From Rickettsiales bacterium (GTDB taxonomy: Bacteria; Pseudomonadota; Alphaproteobacteria; TMED109; TMED131): 23,188 nt of DNA. The DNA lies in contig NZFJ01000047.1 of the NCBI GenBank assembly GCA_002690625.1, forward strand, positions 1 to 23,188, written 5' to 3'. Made by a program: the position numbers and the translations under genes. Below, piece after piece: positions 8,827 through 16,990 of the stretch (position 1 is its first letter; each line of letters starts with the position of its first letter). Under the pieces are notes generated by a model. The model was not told the DNA's origin, did not search any database, and saw only the letters and a program-made list of their open reading frames with translations.

Positions 8827-9898
8827 TTAATTTTAATATTATAGCATTAATTTTTTTTTTATATTCATTAGGTGATAGATATTTATTTAATAAATTTTTC
8901 CTTAATTTAGGCTTTTTATAATCTTTTCTTTTTTTAAGTTCTTTTAATATTTTTTCTAAATCATATTCATTTTTACTTAAAATTATAGATTTATTTTTAA
9001 TGTTTTCTTCAAAATCATTTAATGCGTATATTTGATTAAAAGCTAAAACTGGTGTACCTAAAGCTAATGATTCTAATACACAGTTTGGTAATCCCTCCCA
9101 TCTAGAAGGCAATAAAAAATAATCGGCTCCTGATACATACTTAAAAGGATTTTTTTTAAAACCTAAAAAAGTTACCCTTTTCTCAATTTTTAACTTTTTT
9201 ACCATCTCTAACAATCTATTTTTTTCTTTACCTTCTCCTATAATAATTAACTTAATTTGTTTAATTGATTTGATTATTCCTAATACTCTATCAATGCCCT
9301 TTTGATAAACCAATCTTCCAACAAAAATTAGCTTTATAGTTTCATCAAGAAATCTAATTGGTGATAAACCTTTTCTAATATTTTTAGGATCAATGGGATT
9401 CTTTAAAAAAAATATTTTATTTTTTGATATTCTATTTTTAATTGCTTCTTGCTGCATATATCTTGATGTTACTATAACGGCATCTGCATATTTAATAATT
9501 AATATATAAATAAATTTTATAAACCTAAGTTTTATTGATTGATTGAGTGACTGACCTATAACATTAGGTTGTCTTATAATTATTTTAGAATTGATTATTT
9601 TTAAACATCTTAAAATTATTAAATATACAGATACGTTAGGAAATGTTGATATAATTACTCTAAAATTGTTTTTTTTTACTAAACTAACTAGTTTAGGTAT
9701 CATAAAAATAAATTTTCTATAGTTAAATTCCATTAGATTTTTGCTATCGCTTATTTTTTTTTTTCTTTTACTATTTGAGATTAATAAGCTTAAATCTATT
9801 TTAGAGTGTTTAAAGTTATTAAAATAGGAAAACATTACTTTTTCAGCTCCTCCCACTGAATAAGCTGGTAAAATAATAAGAGCTTTAATCTTATTCAT
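8810..9898 (-). CDS. Family 4 glycosyltransferase
   Basis: A 362-residue GT-B enzyme. PAYSVGGAEKVMFSYF (11-26) is the GT4 N-terminal motif. LIFVGRLVYQKGIDRV (190-205) opens the nucleotide-sugar domain, and the EX7E pair is Glu268...Glu276 in WEGLPNCVLESLALG. It is a likely cytosolic or membrane-peripheral sugar transferase of unknown specificity. The ATG comes 2 bases after the lepA stop with no clear ribosome site, which suggests readthrough coupling from lepA. It overlaps the next GT4 by 17 bases. An A11 run (9754-9764) encodes the lysine-rich segment near residue 46. Confidence 0.87.
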   Translation of the reverse strand: MNKIKALIILPAYSVGGAEKVMFSYFNNFKHSKIDLSLLISNSKRKKKISDSKNLMEFNYRKFIFMIPKLVSLVKKNNFRVIISTFPNVSVYLIILRCLKIINSKIIIRQPNVIGQSLNQSIKLRFIKFIYILIIKYADAVIVTSRYMQQEAIKNRISKNKIFFLKNPIDPKNIRKGLSPIRFLDETIKLIFVGRLVYQKGIDRVLGIIKSIKQIKLIIIGEGKEKNRLLEMVKKLKIEKRVTFLGFKKNPFKYVSGADYFLLPSRWEGLPNCVLESLALGTPVLAFNQIYALNDFEENIKNKSIILSKNEYDLEKILKELKKRKDYKKPKLRKNLLNKYLSPNEYKKKINAIILKLNEKKN

Positions 9899-9900
9899 AA

Positions 9901-11700
9901 TTAATTATCAAGTTTTATAGCAGCTAAAAAAGCTTCTTGAGGAATATTTACATTTCCGACTTGCTTCATTCTCTTCTTCCCAGCTTTTTGTTTTTCTAGT
10001 AATTTTCTTTTTCTCGTTACATCTCCTCCATAACATTTTGCTATAACATCTTTTCTTAATGACCCTATAGTTTCTCTAGCAATCACTTTTGATCCTATTG
10101 CAGCCTGAATTGCAATTTTAAATAATTGCTTAGGTATACTGTCTTTTAATTTATTACATATAGCTCGGCCTCTAGTAACAGCCTTATCTGTGTGAGTTAT
10201 AAAGGAAAGGCTTTCAACATTTTCACCATTAACTAAAATATTAACTTTTTCGAGTTTTCCTATTTTATAATCTATAATTTCATAATCAAAACTAGCATAG
10301 CCTTGACTAATAGATTTTATTCTATCATGAAAATCAAATATTACTTCGTTCAACGGCAATAAAAAGTTTATTACTACTCTATTGCCGGTAAAACTAATAT
10401 TTTTCTGTATACCTCTCTTTTCTATACATAACTTAAGTATACTACCCAAATAATTGTCAGGCGAAAAGATAGTAGCATTTATCCAAGGCTCACTTACTTC
10501 ATTAATTTTTGTTCTTTCTGGCCAGTCAGCTGGATTATGTAATTCCAAAGATGTATTATCTGTTTTTTTAATTTTATATACAACGCTTGGAGGAGTAACA
10601 ACTAAATCTAATGAAAACTCTCTTTTTAATCTTTCTTGAATTATTTCTAAATGCAACAATCCCAAAAAACCACACCTATAACCAAGTCCTAAAGCTACAC
10701 TAGATTCTGTTTCAAATGTAAAAGAACTATCATTCAATTTAAGTTTATTTAGTGACTCTTTCAAATGATCATAGTCACTAGCATCTATGGGATATAAACC
10801 ACAAAAGACTACTGGCGTACTAGGTTTAAAACCTGGTAAAGGTTTAATTTGAGAAATGTTTTTGCTTTCCACTATAGTATCACCAACCCAAGCCTGAGAA
10901 GTTTCTTTAATATTTGCAGTTATAAAACCTACTTCACCAGCTTCTAGTGCTTTTACTTCCTCTGGTTTAGGTCTAAAAACCCCTACTTTATCAATTTGAT
11001 ATTCATATCCAGATAAAAGTAGTTTAATTCTATCTCCTTTTCTTATGGCTCCATCTACAACTCTAACCAATACCATTACACCTAAGTATGTATCATACCA
11101 AGAGTCAACCAATAGAGCTCTTAAAGGATTCGTAATACTGCCTTTAGGATGAGGTAACTTTTTAATTAGTCTATTTAATACATCTTTAATTCCATCTCCA
11201 GTTTTTGCAGAAACAGAAATAGTATCATTGACATCAATACCTATAATTTCTTTAATTTGTGCTTTTATCTTTTCAGGGTCAGCTGAAGGCAAATCTATTT
11301 TATTTAAAACTGGTATAATTTCTAAATCAGCTTCTATAGCTAACCATGAATTTGCTAAAGTTTGAGCTTCAACACCTTGTGTAGCATCTACTAAAAGAAG
11401 AGCACCTTCGCAAGCTGCCATAGAACGTGAAACCTCATAACTAAAATCTACATGCCCAGGTGTATCAATTAAATTTAAAATATATTTTTCGTTATTTTCA
11501 TCATAAAATTCTAACCTTACTGATTGTGCCTTTATAGTAATTCCTCTTTCTCTTTCGATTTCCATAGAGTCAAGTACCTGCTGCTTCATTTCTCTACTAG
11601 ACAACCCTCCACAATACTCTATTAACCTATCTGCTAAAGTTGATTTACCATGATCAATATGCGCAATGATTGCAAAATTCCTTATTTTATTTATAGACAT
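9901..11700 (-). CDS. lepA: Elongation factor 4 (LepA), ribosomal translocation/biogenesis GTPase
   Basis: A 599-residue translational GTPase of the length usual for LepA. The GTPase motifs are all present: G1 AHIDHGKST (13-21), G2 region [11 protein letters not shown]3 DTPGHVDF, G4 NKID and G5 SAKTG. The LepA-specific C-terminus, [20 protein letters not shown] followed by [13 protein letters not shown], separates it from EF-G and from typical TypA. LepA acts on the ribosome, back-translocating or assisting biogenesis and translation under stress. A good ribosome site, AAGGA, sits 4 bases before the ATG. The gene is backbone, yet it is embedded between an asparagine synthetase-like gene (18-base gap upstream) and a GT4 (2-base gap downstream) of the glycan cluster, so it is probably co-transcribed with them. 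Confidence 0.97.
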   Translation of the reverse strand: MSINKIRNFAIIAHIDHGKSTLADRLIEYCGGLSSREMKQQVLDSMEIERERGITIKAQSVRLEFYDENNEKYILNLIDTPGHVDFSYEVSRSMAACEGALLLVDATQGVEAQTLANSWLAIEADLEIIPVLNKIDLPSADPEKIKAQIKEIIGIDVNDTISVSAKTGDGIKDVLNRLIKKLPHPKGSITNPLRALLVDSWYDTYLGVMVLVRVVDGAIRKGDRIKLLLSGYEYQIDKVGVFRPKPEEVKALEAGEVGFITANIKETSQAWVGDTIVESKNISQIKPLPGFKPSTPVVFCGLYPIDASDYDHLKESLNKLKLNDSSFTFETESSVALGLGYRCGFLGLLHLEIIQERLKREFSLDLVVTPPSVVYKIKKTDNTSLELHNPADWPERTKINEVSEPWINATIFSPDNYLGSILKLCIEKRGIQKNISFTGNRVVINFLLPLNEVIFDFHDRIKSISQGYASFDYEIIDYKIGKLEKVNILVNGENVESLSFITHTDKAVTRGRAICNKLKDSIPKQLFKIAIQAAIGSKVIARETIGSLRKDVIAKCYGGDVTRKRKLLEKQKAGKKRMKQVGNVNIPQEAFLAAIKLDN

Positions 11701-11718
11701 CTAATCCTTTTTTAATTC

Positions 11719-13602
11719 TTAAGAGAAATATAAGTTTTTCCAAGCTTTAAACATTATTATAGTCCAGAGTTTGTAAGTCAATTTTTTTTCTCCTGATTGG
11801 AGTCTATTTAGAATTTTTATACAGGTTTTTTTATTTAAATAATTATCCTGTGAATAAATTAAATCTTCTGTCCAACCTTTAAGTGGTCCTTGTAACCATT
11901 TATATAAAGGAGGTTCAAAACCCTGTTTCTTTCTATGGACTATATCATCAGAAAATTTTTCCGCTAATATTGATTTTAGAAGTATTTTTTCATTATTTCT
12001 AAATATATAATCATCAGGTAAGCTCCATGTAAAATTTACTATATCAGCATCTAAATATGGGCTCCTAACTTCTAAACTATTTGCCATCGAGGCTCTATCT
12101 ATTTTTACTAATAAATTACTGGGTAAATATGTCATAATATCCATTAACATTAAGAACCTTAATTTAGAAATTTTATTATTATAACTACTGGCTTTATCAT
12201 AATTGCTGTTCTTTAAAATATTATAATCGTAAATACACTCATCAGGTCTCCATCTTGACATTTGATCTCGGTAAATGCTTTCTAATGACCTGTGACTTCT
12301 TTTTCTAAGCTTCTTACCCATAGATCTCAAAATTTTATTTTCTGAAGAGCTTAATTTTATAGCTAACGCTTTATAAATTTGTGATATTAATTTAGAGTTA
12401 TTCTCAATTTTGCTCCAAAATTTTAAAGTATCATAATACCTGGGATAACCACAGAATAACTCATCGGCGCCATCTCCAGATAAAGCAACTGTTACATTTT
12501 TTTTTGCAAATTTACATAATAAAAAAGTTGGTATTTGAGAAGGGTCTGAAAAAGGTTCATCATATGCTTTTACTATATTTGTAATTTCATTAAGACAATC
12601 TTTATCATTAATGAATTTTTCATAATGCTTAGTATTTAATTTTTGAGCTATCTTATTTGCATAAAAAGTTTCATTTGTTTTTTTATCATTAAATCCTATA
12701 GAAAAAGTTTTTGTATCAACTCTTTGCCTTTTTAGAGACAATACTAAATTAGAACTATCTACCCCACCGGATAAAAAAACCCCTAACGGAACATCTGAAG
12801 TTAATCTATCTTTCACAGACGAATCAATTAAACTTTTAAATTGATTTTTGGCATCATTAAAACTTCCTTTGAATTTATTACTGTTACTTTCAGTATATCT
12901 TTCAAAGCTGTCCCAATATTTTAATTTTTTAATTAAATTTTCTTTATTATATTTAATAATTGAACCTGGCTCTATTTTATATGTATTTTTAAGAATACAT
13001 AAAGGCTCGGGGACAAATCCATATCTCATGTATTGTGAAAAAGACTCACTACTAATTTGTTTATTAATATAAGGATATAAAAATAAAGATCTTATATCAG
13101 ATGAAAATATTATTCCTTCTTTATTTGTATAATTATAATAAAGAGGTTTTTCACCATATTTATCTCTAGCTAACCAGAGTGTTTTCTTTGAAAAACAATA
13201 AGCTGCAATAGCAAACATACCATTAAATTTAGGTATAGAGTTTAAAAATCCATATTTCGCAATATACTCTAGTACAACCTCAGTATCAGAACTAGTTCTC
13301 CAAAAGCTTTTATCGCTACAGACGTCTTTTCTTAATTTATTAAAATTATATACTTCACCATTATAAACTATTATCCAATCTTTATCCCTAGATATCATTG
13401 GTTGATTAGCATTTTTATTTAAATCTATAATACTTAACCTTTGAAAAGCTAATCCTAAATTATTTTTATTATGTAAAAATATATCATGATTATCAGGTCC
13501 TCTATGCTCTATAACTTCTGACATTTTTTTAAGAATATTTCTATATCTATCATCTTCTAAACTAGAAGAATCATTTAAAAAAATTCCTACAAAACCGCAC
13601 AT
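11719..13602 (-). CDS. asnB: Asparagine synthetase (glutamine-hydrolysing)-like amidotransferase, copy 2
   Basis: A 627-residue enzyme with the same two domains as the copy at 5867-7723 but only moderately similar in sequence. The glutaminase domain starts MCGFVG with Cys2 and keeps Arg55, Asn81-Gly82-Glu83 and Asp106. The ATP-pyrophosphatase loop is SGGVDS (278-283), and ALSGDGADELFCGYPRY follows. SLEVRSPYLD marks the conserved late region. Catalytic residues look intact, so it should bind glutamine and ATP and transfer ammonia to a carboxylate, either aspartate or a sugar uronic acid. It starts 5 bases after the GT2 gene and ends 18 bases before lepA. Either copy could be the housekeeping asparagine synthetase; the placement of both beside glycosyltransferases makes at least one a glycan-modifying enzyme (inference). 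Confidence 0.9.
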   Translation of the reverse strand: MCGFVGIFLNDSSSLEDDRYRNILKKMSEVIEHRGPDNHDIFLHNKNNLGLAFQRLSIIDLNKNANQPMISRDKDWIIVYNGEVYNFNKLRKDVCSDKSFWRTSSDTEVVLEYIAKYGFLNSIPKFNGMFAIAAYCFSKKTLWLARDKYGEKPLYYNYTNKEGIIFSSDIRSLFLYPYINKQISSESFSQYMRYGFVPEPLCILKNTYKIEPGSIIKYNKENLIKKLKYWDSFERYTESNSNKFKGSFNDAKNQFKSLIDSSVKDRLTSDVPLGVFLSGGVDSSNLVLSLKRQRVDTKTFSIGFNDKKTNETFYANKIAQKLNTKHYEKFINDKDCLNEITNIVKAYDEPFSDPSQIPTFLLCKFAKKNVTVALSGDGADELFCGYPRYYDTLKFWSKIENNSKLISQIYKALAIKLSSSENKILRSMGKKLRKRSHRSLESIYRDQMSRWRPDECIYDYNILKNSNYDKASSYNNKISKLRFLMLMDIMTYLPSNLLVKIDRASMANSLEVRSPYLDADIVNFTWSLPDDYIFRNNEKILLKSILAEKFSDDIVHRKKQGFEPPLYKWLQGPLKGWTEDLIYSQDNYLNKKTCIKILNRLQSGEKKLTYKLWTIIMFKAWKNLYFS

Positions 13603-13607
13603 AACGC

Positions 13608-14564
13608 TTATTTAATATATTTCTTAGAAATAGCCATTTTTTCTGAACCAGTATACCAATTTCTTGGTTTATGTTTCTTACCTCCAGTAAAAACTTTTAA
13701 TGAATTATACATGTATTTTTTATAATTATTTGGAAAAATAACTTTAGATAAAACATAGTTAAAAAAGTGATTTGATAGATATCTGTTATTTAAAAACTTA
13801 TTGTATGTATTTGCCCTAGATAAAGCTCTCTGGAAAGCCTTCTTTAAAATAATTTTTTCAGTATTTGAGTTTTCTGAACAAAAATTTATTAAAGCCAAGA
13901 TAGATTCATAACGGCTTCTGCTTATTTGACTTGATAATCTATCTAAAGATTGAGATTTAGGTAATTTAGCTACTATTTTTTTTAAAAAAACTCCTGGTCC
14001 TGAAGAAAAAAGTCTTAAGAATAAAACTTGGTCTGGCGATACAAAGTTTTCATTACACCCTCCAGATTTGAAATAAAATTCTTTAGAAACTAATAATGCA
14101 CTAGAATTAGCCGGACAATTTTTTATAAATTTCATAAGACCTTCATAGCTACTTTGTAATTTATAATTATATGATATATCGTACTCTCTATTGATATTTT
14201 CACTAATTAGTCCATAAACAAAACCCACTTTTTTTTGCTTAGCTAAAAATAACATTATTTCTGTTGATTTATAAGTCACCAGATCATCCCCATCTAATAA
14301 CCTAATCCAATAACCATTGGCTTCCTTCACTGCCTGATTAGTAGAATAAGAAGCTCCTAAATTCTTTCTTTTAATTATTTTTAATTTACCTGGCAACTTT
14401 TTTGATAGATTCTTAAAAATTAAAGAAGTACTATCCTCTGAACCATCATCAATTACAATGTATTCCCTTTTATGTGTCCCCTTTTCATTAACAAGAGCAT
14501 TTATAACTTTACTAACATACTTTCTTTTATTAAAAGCTGTAATTATATAAGAAACAAAGTTTAT
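13608..14564 (-). CDS. GT2 glycosyltransferase lacking a standard start codon
   Basis: The GT-A nucleotide-binding core is complete in one frame: SYIITAFNK, then VIDDGSEDS (about 37-45) and the metal-binding RLLDGDDL (about 88-95), followed by GNxNE-like CNENFVSPDQ. The stop-free frame extends up to a TGA at 14607-14609 but holds no ATG or GTG, and its first TTG (14396) falls after the first catalytic aspartates. I place the start at the ATA at 14564 because AGAG lies 9 bases upstream and because ATG there would give a normal GT2 beginning (NFVSYIITAF). The product would be about 318 residues. It is the first gene of the minus-strand glycan cluster and lies 5 bases before asnB copy 2. It may use a rare AUA start, carry a start-codon mutation, or reflect a base error. 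The sugar specificity is unknown. Confidence 0.75.
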   Translation of the reverse strand: MNFVSYIITAFNKRKYVSKVINALVNEKGTHKREYIVIDDGSEDSTSLIFKNLSKKLPGKLKIIKRKNLGASYSTNQAVKEANGYWIRLLDGDDLVTYKSTEIMLFLAKQKKVGFVYGLISENINREYDISYNYKLQSSYEGLMKFIKNCPANSSALLVSKEFYFKSGGCNENFVSPDQVLFLRLFSSGPGVFLKKIVAKLPKSQSLDRLSSQISRSRYESILALINFCSENSNTEKIILKKAFQRALSRANTYNKFLNNRYLSNHFFNYVLSKVIFPNNYKKYMYNSLKVFTGGKKHKPRNWYTGSEKMAISKKYIK

Positions 14565-14573
14565 ATTTTTTTT

Positions 14574-14577
14574 CTCT
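14574..14577 (-). promoter_or_regulatory. Shine-Dalgarno-like AGAG before the ATA start of the GT2 gene
   Basis: AGAG on the minus strand is separated by 9 bases from the ATA at 14564, the same spacing as for the GT-C and asnB copy 1 genes. It supports initiation at that codon. The site is short and could occur by chance. Confidence 0.35.
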
Positions 14578-14588
14578 AAATTTAATTT

Positions 14589-14645
14589 TTGTGTTATTTT
14601 TTTATCTCACTATTTTTTTTATATTATGATGAATGAAACAACTTT
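14589..14645. promoter_or_regulatory. Putative divergent promoter region between GT2 and radical SAM genes
   Basis: The stop-bounded GT2 frame and the radical SAM gene are only 19 bases apart on opposite strands, so both transcription units must start in or near here. On the plus strand TTGTGT (14589-14594) and TATTTT (14611-14616) are 16 bases apart. On the minus strand CATAAT (14623-14628) could serve as a -10 element, with a weak TTTAAA about 17 bases upstream. These matches are weak in such AT-rich DNA; only the need for promoters here is firm. Confidence 0.25.
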
Positions 14646-15543
14646 TTTAAACAAAAAAATTACTACAGATGGATCTAGAAGAGCCTTTGTAGAAATGAGA
14701 GATTTAGAAACTCTTTGGTTTAATACGGGAACTTTGTGTAATTTAAAGTGTAGCGGTTGTTATATTGAATCCTCTCCTATAAATGATCATTTAGAATATA
14801 TAAAGTTTTACGATGTAAAGAAGTACATAAGTGAAATTATAAGTTATAACTATAAAACTAAAGTTATAGGCTTTACTGGTGGTGAACCATTTATGAATCC
14901 TGATATTATAAAAATTCTTAATTATGCTTTAAAGCATAAATTTAATGTACTAGTTTTATCAAATGGTTTACGTCCTATAGAAATAAAGTTTAAAGATCTT
15001 TTAAATTTGCCCTTTAAAGAAAATCTCACTATAAGAATATCTATCGATCACCATAAAAAAGAAAACCATGAAAAAATTAGAGGAAGTAATACTTGGGAAA
15101 AACTATTAAAGAATATTCAGTGGTTGTATAAACAAAACTTTATTGTAAACATAGCCTCTAGATTAGAAGAAAATGATTCAGAAGAAGAAATAAGAGATGG
15201 CTTTCAAAAACTATTTAATGATTTAAAAATAAAATTTAATACCTATGATAGAAATAAGTTAATTATATTTCCGCATATTGATTCTAAAAAAAATACTTTA
15301 GAAATTACTGAAAATTGTTGGAAAATTTTAAAAAAAAAGCCTCAAGATTTAATGTGTTCTAGTTCAAGAATGGTAGTAAAAAAAAAATCAGACCTTAATA
15401 CAAAAATATTAGCTTGTACTTTAGTTACAAAACATAAAGATTTTGAATTAGGAAAAAACTTGAAAAATGCTGATAAAAAGGTTTATTTAAATCATCCTTT
15501 TTGTTCTCAATTTTGTGTACTAGGAAACTCTAGCTGTAGTTAG
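14626..15543 (+). CDS. Radical SAM protein with cysteine-rich C-terminus
   Basis: A 305-residue cytosolic protein. The radical SAM cluster motif CX3CX2C is Cys38-Cys42-Cys45 in TLCNLKCSGCYIE, and GFTGGEPFMNP supplies the SAM-binding GGE. The last 75 residues contain six cysteines (about 231, 244, 264, 293, 297, 304), including HPFCSQFCVLGNSSCS. This may bind an auxiliary iron-sulfur cluster, as in SPASM or Twitch proteins. From memory, similar proteins with this RRAFVEMRDLETLWFNTGTLCN beginning and ...FCVLG..SCS ending occur in alphaproteobacteria without a proven reaction. The start could be either ATG of ATGATG (14626 or 14629). It is followed one base later by trkH, so the two are probably co-transcribed. 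No peptide substrate gene is visible nearby, so a RiPP-maturation role has no local support. Confidence 0.88.
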   Translation: MMNETTFLNKKITTDGSRRAFVEMRDLETLWFNTGTLCNLKCSGCYIESSPINDHLEYIKFYDVKKYISEIISYNYKTKVIGFTGGEPFMNPDIIKILNYALKHKFNVLVLSNGLRPIEIKFKDLLNLPFKENLTIRISIDHHKKENHEKIRGSNTWEKLLKNIQWLYKQNFIVNIASRLEENDSEEEIRDGFQKLFNDLKIKFNTYDRNKLIIFPHIDSKKNTLEITENCWKILKKKPQDLMCSSSRMVVKKKSDLNTKILACTLVTKHKDFELGKNLKNADKKVYLNHPFCSQFCVLGNSSCS

Positions 15544-15544
15544 T

Positions 15545-16990
15545 ATGTTAAACTATAGAATTATATTTTTTTTTTTAGGAATCCTTATCACAGGTATAGG
15601 TTCTTTAATGATTATTCCTATACTATTAGAGTATTTTTCTTCTAGTACTAATTTAATAACCTTTGTAGGTAGCTCCTTTTTTACATTATTTATTGGAATT
15701 ACATTAGTATTAGCATTTAAAGAGAAAGAAAAAAAATTTAATTTTAAAGATACTATATTAATAACAACACTGTCTTGGCCAATATTAGTTTTGTTTTCTA
15801 GTTTACCATTTTATTATGGAATAAATTTATCAACTTTTTCGAGTGCAATATTTGAAGCAACTTCAGGGCTTACTACAACAGGAGCAAGTGTTTATCAAAA
15901 TGGTGAAGGCCTTTCAAATGGGATTTTGATCTGGCGATCTATACTACAGTGGATAGGTGGTATAGGTATTATAATTTTTGCAATTGCTATTATTCCTATA
16001 TTTAATATAGGTGGTATAAAGCTTTTTACACAGGACTGGAGTGAAAAACCTGAGGGATTGCATTATAGATCATCAGAATTAGCAAAATTGTTAGGTGGGA
16101 TATATTTTATATTTACATTTACTATATTTTTATTGCTTCTTTTGAGCGGGCTATCATTTTTTGATGCTGTATGCCACTCTATGACTACGGTAGCAACAGG
16201 AGGATTTTCTACACAAAATAATTCGATAGGAAACTATAATAATTTTTTTACTGAATTAGTGATTGTTTTAGGTATGCTTCTAGCTAGTTTACCTTTTACT
16301 TTATATATATCCTGTTTAAGAAAAAATTACTCTATATTAAATGATAATCAGGTTCTATTATTTTTATTTTTAATTATATTTTTTGTATTAGCCTTGTCTG
16401 TATGGATATATTTAAAAGATAATTTAGATATATTAACTGCAATGAGACTATCGTTATTTAATGGTGTCTCTATTATGACAGGTACCGGATACTCAACAAC
16501 TAACTTTTCAAACTGGGGATCTTTCTCTAATACTATTTTTCTTACTATAATGCTAATCGGAGGATGTTCTGGTTCTACTACAGGCGGACTTAAGGTTTTT
16601 AGACTTCAAATTATATATCAGATGATATTGAAAGAGTTAAAAATGATAAATTCGCCTAGATCAATAACTTCAATTAACTATAACAATAAAAATATCAATC
16701 AGGAAATTGTTAATTCAGTAATGATAATTATTTTTTGTTTCTTAATAAGTATATTTATTATTACTAGTATTTTTTCGTACCATGGTTATGATTTCATTAC
16801 ATCAATTTCTGCAGCTGTTACTTCAGTAGCTGTGGTTGGCCCTGGGCTTGGTAATATCATAGGTCCAGCAGAAAACTTTAACCAATTAAATGGTAGTCTT
16901 AAGTTAACCTTAGCAGCTGGAATGATAATGGGTAGACTAGAGTTTCTTGCTTTTTTAATATTATTAGTTCCTAAATTTTGGATTAAATAG
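15545..16990 (+). CDS. trkH: Trk-type potassium uptake protein TrkH
   Basis: A 481-residue inner-membrane potassium channel-transporter, near the usual TrkH length. Four pore-loop repeats are visible: TSGLTTTGAS (106-115), TVATGGFST (215-223), MTGTGYSTT (311-319) and VVGPGLGN (430-437). The GGCSGSTTGGLK segment (339-350) is the conserved intramembrane gate region. TrkH normally works with the cytosolic regulator TrkA, which is not in the window. The ATG is one base after the radical SAM stop. A T11 run (15566-15576) lies at codons 7-11, so slippage there would abolish the protein. The last 27 bases overlap the end of the convergent RND gene, which leaves no room for a separate terminator. Confidence 0.95.
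   Translation: MLNYRIIFFFLGILITGIGSLMIIPILLEYFSSSTNLITFVGSSFFTLFIGITLVLAFKEKEKKFNFKDTILITTLSWPILVLFSSLPFYYGINLSTFSSAIFEATSGLTTTGASVYQNGEGLSNGILIWRSILQWIGGIGIIIFAIAIIPIFNIGGIKLFTQDWSEKPEGLHYRSSELAKLLGGIYFIFTFTIFLLLLLSGLSFFDAVCHSMTTVATGGFSTQNNSIGNYNNFFTELVIVLGMLLASLPFTLYISCLRKNYSILNDNQVLLFLFLIIFFVLALSVWIYLKDNLDILTAMRLSLFNGVSIMTGTGYSTTNFSNWGSFSNTIFLTIMLIGGCSGSTTGGLKVFRLQIIYQMILKELKMINSPRSITSINYNNKNINQEIVNSVMIIIFCFLISIFIITSIFSYHGYDFITSISAAVTSVAVVGPGLGNIIGPAENFNQLNGSLKLTLAAGMIMGRLEFLAFLILLVPKFWIK

Noticed and set aside
13608..14396. GT2 gene starting at the TTG at 14396
   Set aside because: This would drop the first beta strand and the VIDDGSED segment, which are plainly encoded in the same frame upstream.
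14626..15543. RiPP maturation system around the radical SAM protein
   Set aside because: No short precursor-like frame, protease or transporter lies beside it; the downstream neighbour is trkH.
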